A DNA stretch of 64,000 nt from Aldehydirespirator sp965116865 (GCA_965116865.1 OZ220727.1:3162001-3226000); one strand, 5' to 3'; positions 16,483-27,298 are shown, counted from the first letter of the stretch. The notes: a model not told the origin generated them from the letters alone. Made by a program: numbers and translations.

Positions 16483-16512
16483 TCCTGCCTTTCGAGGCCC
16501 GGCAGCGCCCGG

Positions 16513-16518
16513 TAGTGT
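16513..16518 (+). promoter_or_regulatory. Possible -10 box (TAGTGT) before hpt
   Basis: TAGTGT fits TANNNT and lies 3 nt before ATG 16522 and 6 nt before the in-frame GTG 16525. The second spacing would suit leaderless transcription from GTG. Confidence 0.35.
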
Positions 16519-16521
16519 GGC

Positions 16522-17094
16522 ATGGTGAGCTTGGCGCCGGAGCAGACAGCGGCGCAGATGCCGGAGCCGCCGGGGTCGGTTGGGCGCGTCCTCGTCGCCT
16601 CCGGCGATCTGCGAGCCCGCGTCGAGGCGATCGGCGCCGAGATCACCGCCGACTACCAGGGCCGCCCCCCTTTGCTGGTCGGCGTTCTCAAGGGTGCCTT
16701 CGTGTTCATGAGCGACCTGGCCCGCGCCATCGACCTGCCGGTCGAGATCGACTTCATGGCCGTGTCGTCCTACGGGCTCAGCACCGAGTCCAGCGGAGTG
16801 GTCCGCATCATCAAGGACCTCGACACCGACGTGCGGGACCGCCACGTTGTGCTGGTGGAGGACATAGTCGACTCCGGCCTCACCACCGCCTACGTGGCCG
16901 AGTCGCTGCAGGCCCGGCGTCCGGCCAGCTTCGAGATTTGCGCCCTGCTCGTGCGCGAGGGCGCCCGCACCGACGGCATCCGCTACATCGGTTTCTCAGT
17001 CCCGGCCGACTGGCTCGTGGGCTACGGGCTCGACATGGGCGAGCGCCACCGCGAGCTGCCCTCAGTGCATCGTTTCGAGTTGGAGGACTCATGA
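16522..17094 (+). CDS. hpt: Hypoxanthine phosphoribosyltransferase
   Basis: 190 residues. It salvages hypoxanthine (and usually guanine) with PRPP. The PRPP-binding loop is VVLVEDIVDSGLT near residue 112, and the substrate loop SSYGLSTESSG is present. ATG 16522 is given; GTG 16525 may be the real leaderless start. It overlaps the next gene by 4 bp. Confidence 0.95.
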   Translation: MVSLAPEQTAAQMPEPPGSVGRVLVASGDLRARVEAIGAEITADYQGRPPLLVGVLKGAFVFMSDLARAIDLPVEIDFMAVSSYGLSTESSGVVRIIKDLDTDVRDRHVVLVEDIVDSGLTTAYVAESLQARRPASFEICALLVREGARTDGIRYIGFSVPADWLVGYGLDMGERHRELPSVHRFELEDS

Positions 17095-17594
17095 GCGGCA
17101 AGTGGTCCGAGGGGATCGAGCCTCGGGGCTTCCGATGGATCGTCGCCGACCGCTTCGCGGTGTGCGAGCGGCCCGGCGGCTACGGCGCCGGTCACCGGCG
17201 GGTGCGGCGCCTCGAGGAGATCATCTGGCTGGCACGCAACGAGATCGGCCTGATCCTCAGCATCACGTCGGTTCCCTACAACCTCCACGATTACGACGAG
17301 CACGGACTGGCCTACGTCCATCTGCCCTTCTCGGATCCCGCTGACGGCGCCCAGCGCCTCGAGCAGGTCCTGGCCACCATCCGGGACCGCTCGACCGACC
17401 AGCGGGTGGTGCTCCACCACGACTCGATAGGAGACCGGGTGTCGGGTGTGGTCGCCGGCTATCTGCTGTGGTCGGGGCTGGTGAACGGCGGTCCCGAGGC
17501 CGTCACCGTCGCTGAGCGTCTGATGGCTCGCGAGCTCGGTCCCAAGGCGCGTGAGATCGTTTCGATGGCCGGGAAGCTCAGGTCCGCTCCGTGA
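17091..17594 (+). CDS. Dual-specificity-phosphatase-like protein with altered catalytic loop
   Basis: 167 residues, overlapping hpt by 4 bp. The fold looks like a DSP/tyrosine phosphatase: WLARNEIGLILSITSVPYN in the N-terminal strand region, then YVHLPFSDPADGAQRLEQVL, then the loop VVLHHDSIGDRVSGVVAGYLL. The canonical loop is HCxxxxxR; here it is HHDSIGDR, so the nucleophilic cysteine is replaced by histidine while the arginine stays. A classical cysteine-phosphatase mechanism is therefore not possible; it may be a binding protein. Family assignment is from pattern only. Confidence 0.5.
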   Translation: MSGKWSEGIEPRGFRWIVADRFAVCERPGGYGAGHRRVRRLEEIIWLARNEIGLILSITSVPYNLHDYDEHGLAYVHLPFSDPADGAQRLEQVLATIRDRSTDQRVVLHHDSIGDRVSGVVAGYLLWSGLVNGGPEAVTVAERLMARELGPKAREIVSMAGKLRSAP

Positions 17595-17725
17595 TCGCTC
17601 AGAGCCGTGGGGCTGCGGCCAGGAGGGTGCTGGGGGCGCTGGGCGCCGACCTCCCCCTGCGAGAGCGACGAGCGAGTCCCGGCATTTCGTCCCTGTGGCT
17701 GTAGGACACCAGGTCGGAGGTTTGT

Positions 17726-18493
17726 GTGCGGCGCGGCGTCGTCGCTGCTCGGCGGTCTTGTAGACCGGCGCCGCGGTCGGTCCAGGTCATCGGCGGCGGC
17801 CGGGCGGGAGGCGCCATGGCCGGCGCCCTGGCCGAGGCCGGTTGGCGGGTGCGCCCGGTCCTGGGCCGGTCGGCGAGGCCCGCCGACCTGGCCGGCGCCG
17901 CCGGCTGCGTGGACTTGGTGCTGATCGCCACGCCCGACGAATCCGTGGCGGAGGTGGCCTCCGCCATCGAGCCCGTCTCGACGGCGGCGGTGGCCCACCT
18001 CTCCGGGTCGCTCGGCCTCGACGCGGTCGCGCCGCATCCGCGGCCGGCGTCCCTGCATCCGCTGACGGCGCTGCCGAACGCCGCGGCCGGCGCTCGCCGC
18101 CTTCTCGCGGGCGGGTGGTTCGCGGTGGCGGGCGACCCGATCGTCCGGGAGGTCGTCGCCGACCTGGGCGGGAAGGCCTTCGAGGTGGCCGACGCCGACC
18201 GGGTCGCCTACCACGCGGCCGCGGTGATCGCCTCCAACCATCTGGTGGCCCTGCTTGGCCAGGCCGAGCGTGTCGCGTCGCTGGCCGGAGTGCCTTTCGA
18301 GGCGTTCATGGACCTGGTGGGAGCCACCGTCGACAACGTCGACGAGCTGGGTCCGGCAGCGGCCCTCACCGGCCCCGTGGCACGGGGCGACACTGAGACC
18401 GTCAGACGCCACCTGGAAGCGATCGGCCCCGACGAGCGGTCCGCCTACGAGGCGATGTCGCAGCAGGCTCGCCGCCTCGCGGAACAGGCATGA
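17726..18493 (+). CDS. Rossmann-like and DUF2520 domain protein
   Basis: 255 residues from GTG 17726, which has GGAGG 5 nt upstream. The N-terminal NAD(P)-type Rossmann motif is VIGGGRAGGAMAGAL at residues 21-35; the C-terminal DUF2520 domain holds the YHAAAVIASNHLVALL helix and a region like 6-phosphogluconate dehydrogenase-type reductases. In Mycobacterium the same gene (Rv3603c) precedes panC. A role in pantothenate or CoA supply, such as ketopantoate reduction, is an inference from position. It overlaps panC by 4 bp. Confidence 0.8.
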   Translation: MRRGVVAARRSCRPAPRSVQVIGGGRAGGAMAGALAEAGWRVRPVLGRSARPADLAGAAGCVDLVLIATPDESVAEVASAIEPVSTAAVAHLSGSLGLDAVAPHPRPASLHPLTALPNAAAGARRLLAGGWFAVAGDPIVREVVADLGGKAFEVADADRVAYHAAAVIASNHLVALLGQAERVASLAGVPFEAFMDLVGATVDNVDELGPAAALTGPVARGDTETVRRHLEAIGPDERSAYEAMSQQARRLAEQA

Positions 18494-19368
18494 GCGGCGG
18501 ACCCGGCGCCGTCGGGCGCGAGGACACGATAAGCGGTCTGCGGCTTCGGCTCGCCGAGGCCCGGTCGGCGCGCCGGTCCGTCGGGTTCGTGCCCACTATG
18601 GGCTTTCTCCACGCTGGGCACTGCTCGCTTGTAGAGCGGGCCCGGGCCGAGAACGACCTGGTGGTGGTGTCGATCTTCGTCAACTCGCTGCAGTTCAACC
18701 AGGACGAAGACTTCGACGACTACCCCCGGGACTTGGACCGTGACCTCGAGATGTGCGAGACGGCCGGCGCCGACATCGTGTTCGTCCCCGAGGAGCGAGA
18801 AATGTACCCCGAGCCGGCGGCGACCACGGTGCGTCCTGGGACGCTTGCCGACATGCTGTGCGGTGCCTCCCGCTCCGGCCATTTCGACGGGGTCGCCACC
18901 GTCGTTGCCAAGCTGTTCGCAGTTATGGGCCCCTGCTCGGCCTACTTCGGTGAGAAGGACTTCCAGCAGCTCGCCATCGTGAGACAGATGGTCCGGGACT
19001 TGTCGCTGCCAGTGCGGGTGGTGGGCTGCACGACGGTGCGCGAGCCCGACGGGCTGGCTCTCTCCAGCCGCAACGTGTACTTGAGCGAGGCCGAGCGCAG
19101 CCAGGCGCCGGTGCTGCGCCGCGCCCTCGAGGCCGGAGCGGCCCTGGTCAAGGCGGGGGAGACCGACCCGGCAGCGGTGGAGGCCGAGATGGTCGCGGTG
19201 ATCGCCACCGCGCCGCGGGCGGAGGTCGACTACGCCGCCGCAGTCCAGGCATCCACCCTGGCCGCCGAGGGGCCGTTGCACGGCGACGTGCGGCTGCTGG
19301 TAGCCGTCCGGTTCGGCGAGGCCCGACTCATTGACAACATCGGCTGCCGCGTTCGACCGGCAAATTGA
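18490..19368 (+). CDS. panC: Pantothenate synthetase
   Basis: 292 residues. It joins pantoate and beta-alanine using ATP. Motifs: VPTMGFLHAGHCSLVERA (nucleotide-binding HxGH), VSIFVNSLQFN (the usual VNPLQF with Ser for Pro), YFGEKDFQQLAIVRQM, and LALSSRNVYLS (KMSKS-like SSRN). Translationally coupled to DUF2520 upstream. In mycobacteria panD follows panC; here coaX follows after 77 bp and no panD is present in the window. Confidence 0.96.
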   Translation: MSGGPGAVGREDTISGLRLRLAEARSARRSVGFVPTMGFLHAGHCSLVERARAENDLVVVSIFVNSLQFNQDEDFDDYPRDLDRDLEMCETAGADIVFVPEEREMYPEPAATTVRPGTLADMLCGASRSGHFDGVATVVAKLFAVMGPCSAYFGEKDFQQLAIVRQMVRDLSLPVRVVGCTTVREPDGLALSSRNVYLSEAERSQAPVLRRALEAGAALVKAGETDPAAVEAEMVAVIATAPRAEVDYAAAVQASTLAAEGPLHGDVRLLVAVRFGEARLIDNIGCRVRPAN

Positions 19369-19433
19369 TGCAGCCCGCTGCCTGCCGGGGAACAAACTGC
19401 GTCCATCCACCGTGAGCGGCTGCTGTTCGACCG

Positions 19434-19439
19434 TATCCT
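19434..19439 (+). promoter_or_regulatory. -10 box (TATCCT) for a leaderless coaX transcript
   Basis: TATCCT ends 6 nt before the coaX GTG, the spacing expected for transcription starting at the start codon. Confidence 0.5.
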
Positions 19440-19445
19440 GCCGCG

Positions 19446-20243
19446 GTGCTGCTCGCAATCGACGTCGGCAACACGCAGACCGTCGTCGGCATCTACGATC
19501 TGGGCGCGGTGCACGGCTCGGGCGCGGCGGACGGGCTGGTCGACCACTGGCGGCTCTCCACCGACCCGGTCCGCACCGCCGACGAGCTCGGCGTGGCCAT
19601 CAGGTCGTTGCTCAATGTGATCGGCGTCGACTTCGAGGCCGACGTCAACGGAGTGTCCATCTGCTCGGGCGTGCCCCGACTGCTCGCAGGACTGCGGGAG
19701 ATGGTGCTGCGGCAACTGGGGTTCCTGCCGGTGGTGGTCGGGCCGGGCACCAAGTCCGGCATGTCGATCCACTATGACAACCCCAAGGAGGTGGGCGCCG
19801 ATCGGATCGCCAACGCGGTGGCGGCCTACGACCTCTACGGCGGCCCTACCGTGGTGGTCGATTTCGGCACCGGCAACAACTTCGACGTCATATCGGCCGA
19901 CGGAGCGTTCATGGGCGGCGCCATCGCGCCCGGCATCGAGATCAGCCTGGACGCACTGACCGGCCGGGCCGCCGCCCTGGGCGCGGTGGAACTGGTCGAG
20001 CCCCGCAGCGTGATCGGCAAGACCACGGTCGAGTCGATCCAGGCGGGCACCATGTACGGGTTCGCCGCCATGATCGACGGGATGAATGCCCGTTTCCTGG
20101 CCGATCTCGGCGAGGCGAACGTGGTCGCTACCGGGGGTCTGGCCCATGTGATCGCTCCCATCTCGCAGACGATCGAGCATGTCGAGCCGTTCCTGACCTT
20201 GCATGGCCTGCGCATCGTCTTCGAGCGCAACCAGGACCGGTGA
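19446..20243 (+). CDS. coaX: Type III pantothenate kinase
   Basis: 265 residues, GTG start. It phosphorylates pantothenate, the first step to CoA. The phosphate motif LLAIDVGNTQTVVGIYD opens the protein; DNPKEVGADRIANAVAAYD and VVVDFGTGNNFDVI follow. In most family members the last motif reads FGTATTFD; Asn replaces Thr here (GNNFD), which is worth noting but not clearly inactivating. The last seven codons and the stop lie in the first unit of a 72-bp tandem array. Confidence 0.95.
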   Translation: MLLAIDVGNTQTVVGIYDLGAVHGSGAADGLVDHWRLSTDPVRTADELGVAIRSLLNVIGVDFEADVNGVSICSGVPRLLAGLREMVLRQLGFLPVVVGPGTKSGMSIHYDNPKEVGADRIANAVAAYDLYGGPTVVVDFGTGNNFDVISADGAFMGGAIAPGIEISLDALTGRAAALGAVELVEPRSVIGKTTVESIQAGTMYGFAAMIDGMNARFLADLGEANVVATGGLAHVIAPISQTIEHVEPFLTLHGLRIVFERNQDR

Positions 20244-20545
20244 GCGACGCCGCCGCGTCCCCCGCTCCTTCGGCCGGCGCAACGTCCCTCTCCTGAGCGC
20301 AACCAGGACCGGTGAGCGACGCCGCCGCGTCCCCCGCTCCTTCGGCCGGCGCAACGTCCCTCTCCTGAGCGCAACCAGGACCGGTGAGCGACGCCGCCGC
20401 GTCCCCCGCTCCTTCGGCCGGCGCAACGTCCCTCTCCTGAGCGCAACCAGGACCGGTGAGCGACGCCGCCGCGTCCCCCGCTCCTTCGGCCGGCGCAACG
20501 TCCCTCTCCTGAGCGCAACCAGGACCGGTGAGCGACGCTGCCGCG
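20223..20545. repeat. 72-bp tandem array at the coaX 3' end (about 4.5 copies)
   Basis: Units begin GAGCGCAACCAGGACCGGTG at 20223, 20295, 20367, 20439 and 20511. The recurring part is about 35 bp and includes the coaX stop codon; the intervening part (TCCCCCGCTCCTTCGGCCGG...) is about 37 bp. The array ends with a partial copy of the 35-bp part only. Confidence 0.95.
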
Positions 20546-20614
20546 CCGGGCTTCGGAGGTCGAGCGGACAGGCGGGCGGATCCATCGTCTGCGGTCGAGG
20601 CCTCGGTCGGAGCG

Positions 20615-20770
20615 GTCCGTGAGCGCATCGAGCACGAGCGGAAGTGGCGCCTTCGACCCCGGATCCGCGGACTGGGAAGCTGTGTCGTCCGTGAGCGCAT
20701 CGAGCACGAGCGGAAGTGGCGCCGCGGCGACACCACGGACTCTCATCCATCGGCGGACGCGCTCGATGTG
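20615..20770 (-). repeat. Diverged copy of the dispersed element containing a 72-bp duplication
   Basis: GTCCGTGAGCGCATCGAGCA...GGCGCC (37 bp) occurs at 20617 and 20689, separated by 35 bp. The segment and the following GACACCACGGACTCTCATCC match the dispersed 140-bp element (compare 61960-62040). Between coaX and the prenyl transferase no gene is evident, although a GTG at 20528 opens a frame (SDAAAPGFGGRADRRAD) that might be a gene start cut off by this element. Confidence 0.7.
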
Positions 20771-20813
20771 TCGGCCATCGCTGGCGTGGCCGAGTCGCCG
20801 AAGCTCGCCGTGA

Positions 20814-21812
20814 TCAGTGCCGGCCGGTCAGGGCGGGGGTTTCGGTCAGGCGGTCGGCGGCCAAGCGCAGCACGGCAGTGGCGGGGGTGTCGGGCAGCGA
20901 TGTGAGCGCGGCCTGGGCCTTGTCGCTCCAACGGCGGGCAGTGTTCCTGGCCTCGTCGACGCCGTTGGTGGACCGGACCAGTTCGGCTGCCCGGTCGCGG
21001 GCTGCGGCACCGACGGGCCGGCCTAGGATCGAGCGCAGCTCGTCGCCCGCCGCCGGATCGGCCAGCGCCCGGATGACCGGCAGTGTGTAGGTGCCCTCGG
21101 CCAGGTCGTTGCCGGTCGGTTTGCCCAGCTGCGACTCAGTGGCGACCAGGTCGAGGACGTCGTCGACGATCTGGAAGGCCATGCCGTACGAGAAGCCGAA
21201 CTCGCCGAGGGCCTCCGCCGCGGTCCGGGGAAGATCGCCCACCGTCGCCCCGATCCGGCAGGAAATGGACAACAGCGCGGCAGTCTTGCCCGACACCGCC
21301 TTCTCGTAGCGCCGCTCGCTGCGTCCCGGATTGCAGGCGTCCTCGAGCTCGATGATCTGACCCTCGCAGAGCTGGGTGATCGCCTCGGCCAGCAGCTCCG
21401 CCACCTCGGCCCCGAGCGAGGCCGCCATGGCCGAGGCCTTGCCCAGCAGGAAGTCGCCGGCCAGGATGGCCCGCAGATTGCCCCATTGGGCGTTGACGCT
21501 GGTCACCGAGCGCCGGGTGGTGGCGTCGTCCATCACGTCGTCGTGGTAGAGCGAGCCGATGTGGACCAGCTCGACCGAGGCGCCGCCCCGCACCGCAGCC
21601 TCCGACGACCTCGTCGGCGCGGCGTCGCATACCAGCGACGAGGCGAGGCAGAAGCCGGGCCGGACCAGCTTCCCGCCGACCGCTATCAGGTGGCTGGCCA
21701 GCCCGGTTACGAAGTCGTCGGGGGTCGCGGCGGCGCTCAGCAGCGTCTGTTCGACGCGCAGCAGGTCGTCCTCCAGGCACGGCAGCAGCGAGAAGGGCGA
21801 GGTGTCGGCCAC
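20814..21812 (-). CDS. Polyprenyl diphosphate synthase
   Basis: 332 residues from GTG 21812 (ADTSPFSLLP...); an upstream GTG at 21854 would add 14 residues. It condenses isopentenyl diphosphate into long trans-prenyl chains for menaquinone or similar lipids. First Asp-rich motif LYHDDVMDDATTRR near residue 90, with GGKLVRPG upstream, and second motif FQIVDDVLDLV near residue 215. The neighbour clpC is divergent. Chain length cannot be predicted safely. Confidence 0.9.
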   Translation of the reverse strand: MADTSPFSLLPCLEDDLLRVEQTLLSAAATPDDFVTGLASHLIAVGGKLVRPGFCLASSLVCDAAPTRSSEAAVRGGASVELVHIGSLYHDDVMDDATTRRSVTSVNAQWGNLRAILAGDFLLGKASAMAASLGAEVAELLAEAITQLCEGQIIELEDACNPGRSERRYEKAVSGKTAALLSISCRIGATVGDLPRTAAEALGEFGFSYGMAFQIVDDVLDLVATESQLGKPTGNDLAEGTYTLPVIRALADPAAGDELRSILGRPVGAAARDRAAELVRSTNGVDEARNTARRWSDKAQAALTSLPDTPATAVLRLAADRLTETPALTGRH

Positions 21813-21960
21813 CCCGCGAGGGTAATGGGCGACCGGCTCAGCGGACCGCACCACGCCGGGTGCGGTCCCGGTCCTGGTCGTGGCGCCGGCCGCGGCTGCG
21901 GGTGCCCCATGTCACACCCGACCTGCCCGCAGCGACGCGACTGCTGTCATCGCGCCGGGT

Positions 21961-21966
21961 TACAAT
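21961..21966 (+). promoter_or_regulatory. Possible clpC -10 box
   Basis: TACAAT 40 nt upstream of the clpC ATG fits the TANNNT pattern. No clear -35 box and no CtsR-type operator were seen. Confidence 0.4.
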
Positions 21967-22006
21967 GCCGACATGAGGCAGCCCGTCCGGCCCGGAGGTG
22001 CAGGCG

Positions 22007-24538
<2,532 letters not shown>

Positions 24539-24585
24539 GCTTCTTGTCCCGGGGGCAGCCGATAGTGGGCCGGGAGGCTGCGACC

Positions 24586-26235
24586 ATGGCTGCTCAGCGC
24601 TGTGCCGGGCCGTCGTCCGTGCCCGTCCGTAGACGCGCGGTCTCGATCTTGAGAGCGTCGGTGGCGGCGCTGGGCCTGGCGGTGCTGATGTCGGCGTGCC
24701 GGGTGGAGACGGCCGTGCATGTGGAGGTAGAGGAGGCCGGCTCGGGCACGGTGACGGTGGTTGTCAACGCCGATGCGGCGGCGGTGGCCCGCGTCCCCGA
24801 ACTGGCTTCCGGGCTGCGCCTCGACGACGCGCGGGCCGTTGGGTGGGCGGTGGAGGGTCCGCTGTCCCGCGCTGACGGAGGTGTGCAGATCCGTGCGGTC
24901 AAACGGTTCGCGTCGGCCGGGCAGCTGCCGCAGGTCCTGGAGGAACTGGCCGGCAAGGATGTGATCTTCTCCGATGTAGTGCTCGAGCAGACGCGCTCGT
25001 TCGCTGAGACTTCTTACCGCTTCCAGATAGGCATCGACCCGAGCCCGCCCCTGGAGGACTTCAGCGACCAAGCGCTGGCACAGATTTTCGAGGGCCGGCC
25101 CTTCGGGCGCCCGCTGCGGGATCTGATCGCGGAGGCCGGCACCCCCGAGGAGTCGCTGGGTCTGGAGTTCTCGGTGACGCTCCTTGACGCGGACGAGGCC
25201 TTCGGCGCCTCCTCGGCCGCGGCCGGGGCGGATGGGGCGCCCGCGGAGGGCACGGCGGCACCGCCTGTGGTCGACCGGTCCACGGCCGTCTGGCGCTTCT
25301 CCTACGGCGACCGTCCCGTGAGTGCGAGCGCGTCCACCATGCTCACCGACACCCTGGCACCGCTCTGGCTCAACATCGCCCGGGTGGCCGGGATCGCGTT
25401 CGGCGTCGTGCTGCTGGGCGTGGGTGTGGCCAAGTTGGTGGCGTTGATGCGGGCGCCGAGGGGCCGGGGCCGCCGGGCCACCCGGCGCCGCCAGCAGCGG
25501 GCCGCAGCCCGGGAGGCGGAGGCCAGCCGCCCGCGCAAGCGGCTGCTGCGCCTGCTGGTGGTGGACGTGCACGGGGTGATCGTGCGGCCCACCGACCCGC
25601 GGGAGGGTTTGCTGCTGCCGGTGATCCTGGGCGAGAACCCCGACATCGATCCGGAGCTGGTCCGCGACCGGCACCGCATGCTGGTGCTGGGCCGCCTCAC
25701 CGCCGAGGAGTTCTGGAGTGATCTCGGGCTCGGCCCGATCGGCCGGGACGTGGAGACCCGCTACCTGTCGTCGTTCAAACTGGTGCCGGGCCTGCACCCG
25801 TTCCTCGAGCGGGTAGGGAGCCGGGGCCTGCCTGTGGCGGCCGTCGGCAACCAGCCCCGCGAATGGGGGCTGCGGTTGCGGCGCATGGCCCAGCTGGAGG
25901 ACTCGGTGTCATCGTGGCTGGTGAGCGGCGACGTGGGGGCCGTGCTTCCCGAGCGGCCGCTGTTCGAGGCGACCCGCAGGGTGATGTCGGTAGACCTCTA
26001 CGACTGCCTGTACCTGTCGAGCGTGCCCGAGTACTTGAACGCCGCGTCCGAGATGGGGATGGCCACCGGCTATTTCGCGGCGAGCCCCGAGGATGTGCAG
26101 GAGACCGAGCACACCCTGATCCGGGGCTACGACGACATCATCAGAGGCCGAACGAACAGGCGGATCGACCCTGTCCTTACGGGCGAGGCCGTGGCCCGAG
26201 CGGCCCGTGAGCGCAGCGAGCGGGAGCGGGAGTGA
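24586..26235 (+). CDS. Lipoprotein-anchored protein with transmembrane helix and degenerate HAD-like domain
   Basis: 549 residues from ATG 24586, with GGGAGG about 8 nt upstream. A signal with lipobox LMSAC is near residue 40. The outer domain (AVHVEVEEAGSGTVTVVVNA...) resembles the LppM/DUF3153 type. A transmembrane helix follows (IARVAGIAFGVVLLGVGVAK) with a stop-transfer rich in Arg. The cytoplasmic part looks like a haloacid dehalogenase fold, but its motifs are altered: DVHGV for DxDGT, AVGNQP for the Ser/Thr motif, VLPERPLFE where KPdPxIF is expected, and LYLSSVPEYLNAA for the DD motif. Catalysis is unlikely. The last 28 residues and the stop are encoded by a dispersed repeat. Confidence 0.7.
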   Translation: MAAQRCAGPSSVPVRRRAVSILRASVAALGLAVLMSACRVETAVHVEVEEAGSGTVTVVVNADAAAVARVPELASGLRLDDARAVGWAVEGPLSRADGGVQIRAVKRFASAGQLPQVLEELAGKDVIFSDVVLEQTRSFAETSYRFQIGIDPSPPLEDFSDQALAQIFEGRPFGRPLRDLIAEAGTPEESLGLEFSVTLLDADEAFGASSAAAGADGAPAEGTAAPPVVDRSTAVWRFSYGDRPVSASASTMLTDTLAPLWLNIARVAGIAFGVVLLGVGVAKLVALMRAPRGRGRRATRRRQQRAAAREAEASRPRKRLLRLLVVDVHGVIVRPTDPREGLLLPVILGENPDIDPELVRDRHRMLVLGRLTAEEFWSDLGLGPIGRDVETRYLSSFKLVPGLHPFLERVGSRGLPVAAVGNQPREWGLRLRRMAQLEDSVSSWLVSGDVGAVLPERPLFEATRRVMSVDLYDCLYLSSVPEYLNAASEMGMATGYFAASPEDVQETEHTLIRGYDDIIRGRTNRRIDPVLTGEAVARAARERSERERE

Positions 26236-26245
26236 CACCCCTTTC
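26140..26245 (-). repeat. Copy of the dispersed element forming the lipoprotein/HAD C-terminus
   Basis: AGGCCGAACGAACAGGCGGA, then ACGGGCGAGGCCGTGGCCCG and AGCGGCCCGTGAGCGCAGCG match the element at 61905-62000 in the same orientation. It is translated as the tail VARAARERSERERE and supplies the TGA. Confidence 0.8.
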
Positions 26246-26318
26246 GGCCTCGACGGGCTCGCACCCGTCCGCGCGTGCTCTCGTGCGTTCGGGGTTTGTC
26301 GTTCGGCGGAGCCGCTCC

Positions 26319-26324
26319 TAGCCT
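26319..26324 (+). promoter_or_regulatory. Possible rplM-rpsI -10 box
   Basis: TAGCCT, 74 nt upstream of the rplM GTG, leaving a leader that could host regulation. No other promoter-like sequence was seen. Confidence 0.35.
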
Positions 26325-26398
26325 GAGCGCTTGGTCTTTGCGACGGCACGGACTGACGGCCAAGGCACCAGCCGAACAGCGAACCGACGGGAGCATCT

Positions 26399-26848
26399 GT
26401 GGCGACCTACAGCCCCAAAGTGTCTGAGATCGAGCGCGACTGGCATCTCGTCGACGCCGAGGGCATGGTCCTCGGGCGGCTCGCCACCGAGGTGGCGACG
26501 CTGCTGCGCGGCAAGCACAAGCCCACTTTCGCTCCCCACATCGACACCGGGGACCATGTGGTTATCGTCAACGCCGACAAAGTCGTGCTCACCGGGGGGA
26601 AGGCGGACTCGAAGCTGGTGCACCGCCACTCCGGCTATCCCGGCGGACTGCGCACCGAGACCTACGGCGCCAGGATCGCCCGCCGTGCCGATCAGGCCGT
26701 GCGGGACACGATCCGCGGGATGCTGCCCAAGACGAGGCTGGGCCGGGCACAGATCCGCAAGCTGAAGGTCTACGCCGGTCCCGCCCACCCCCATGCCGCC
26801 CAGAAGCCCCGGCCCTACGCCGTCGAGCATGCTCGACGGGCCCGATGA
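26399..26848 (+). CDS. rplM: 50S ribosomal protein L13
   Basis: 149 residues, GTG start. WHLVDAEGMVLGRLATEVAT opens the L13 fold, with HIDTGDHVVIVNADKVVLTG and RIARRADQAVRDTIRGMLPK following. Length is typical. Followed 57 bp later by rpsI, the universal L13-S9 pair. Confidence 0.98.
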   Translation: MATYSPKVSEIERDWHLVDAEGMVLGRLATEVATLLRGKHKPTFAPHIDTGDHVVIVNADKVVLTGGKADSKLVHRHSGYPGGLRTETYGARIARRADQAVRDTIRGMLPKTRLGRAQIRKLKVYAGPAHPHAAQKPRPYAVEHARRAR

Positions 26849-26905
26849 GGCCTGCGGACGAGGATCGGCTCGACAGGACGACGGAACGAACGAGGTGATT
26901 CGAGA

Positions 26906-27298
26906 ATGACCGCACCGCTCGTGCAAGCAACCGGACGCCGCAAGCGGTCCGTGGCCCGCGTCCGGCTGCGGACCGGGGTCGGGACGATCACCATCAACGG
27001 CCGCACCGTCGATGACTACTTCCCGTCGCGGACCCACCGGATGCAGGTCGAGGAGCCGTTGACGGCCACCGCCACCGAGGGCCGCTACGATGTGGACGCC
27101 ACCATCCACGGCGGTGGTTCCAGCGGCCAGGCCGGCGCGCTCCGGCTGGGCATCTCTCGGGGACTGGTCGAAGTGGAGCCCGAACTGCGGGACACTCTCA
27201 AGCGGGGCGGATACCTCACACGCGACCCGCGCAAGAAGGAGGCCAAGAAGTACGGCCTGAAGAAGGCACGCAAGGCACCGCAGTACAGCAAGCGCTGA
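26906..27298 (+). CDS. rpsI: 30S ribosomal protein S9
   Basis: 130 residues. QATGRRKRSVARVRLRTGVG and the conserved C-terminus KKARKAPQYSKR, whose last arginine reaches the P-site tRNA, identify it. A RBS GAGGTG lies about 9 nt before the ATG. Confidence 0.98.
   Translation: MTAPLVQATGRRKRSVARVRLRTGVGTITINGRTVDDYFPSRTHRMQVEEPLTATATEGRYDVDATIHGGGSSGQAGALRLGISRGLVEVEPELRDTLKRGGYLTRDPRKKEAKKYGLKKARKAPQYSKR

Noticed and set aside
20528..20905. Possible gene of 125 codons after coaX
   Set aside because: Only the first 20 residues look coding-like; the rest is translated dispersed element and overlaps the prenyl transferase gene on the other strand. Kept only as a possible gene relic in the repeat entry.
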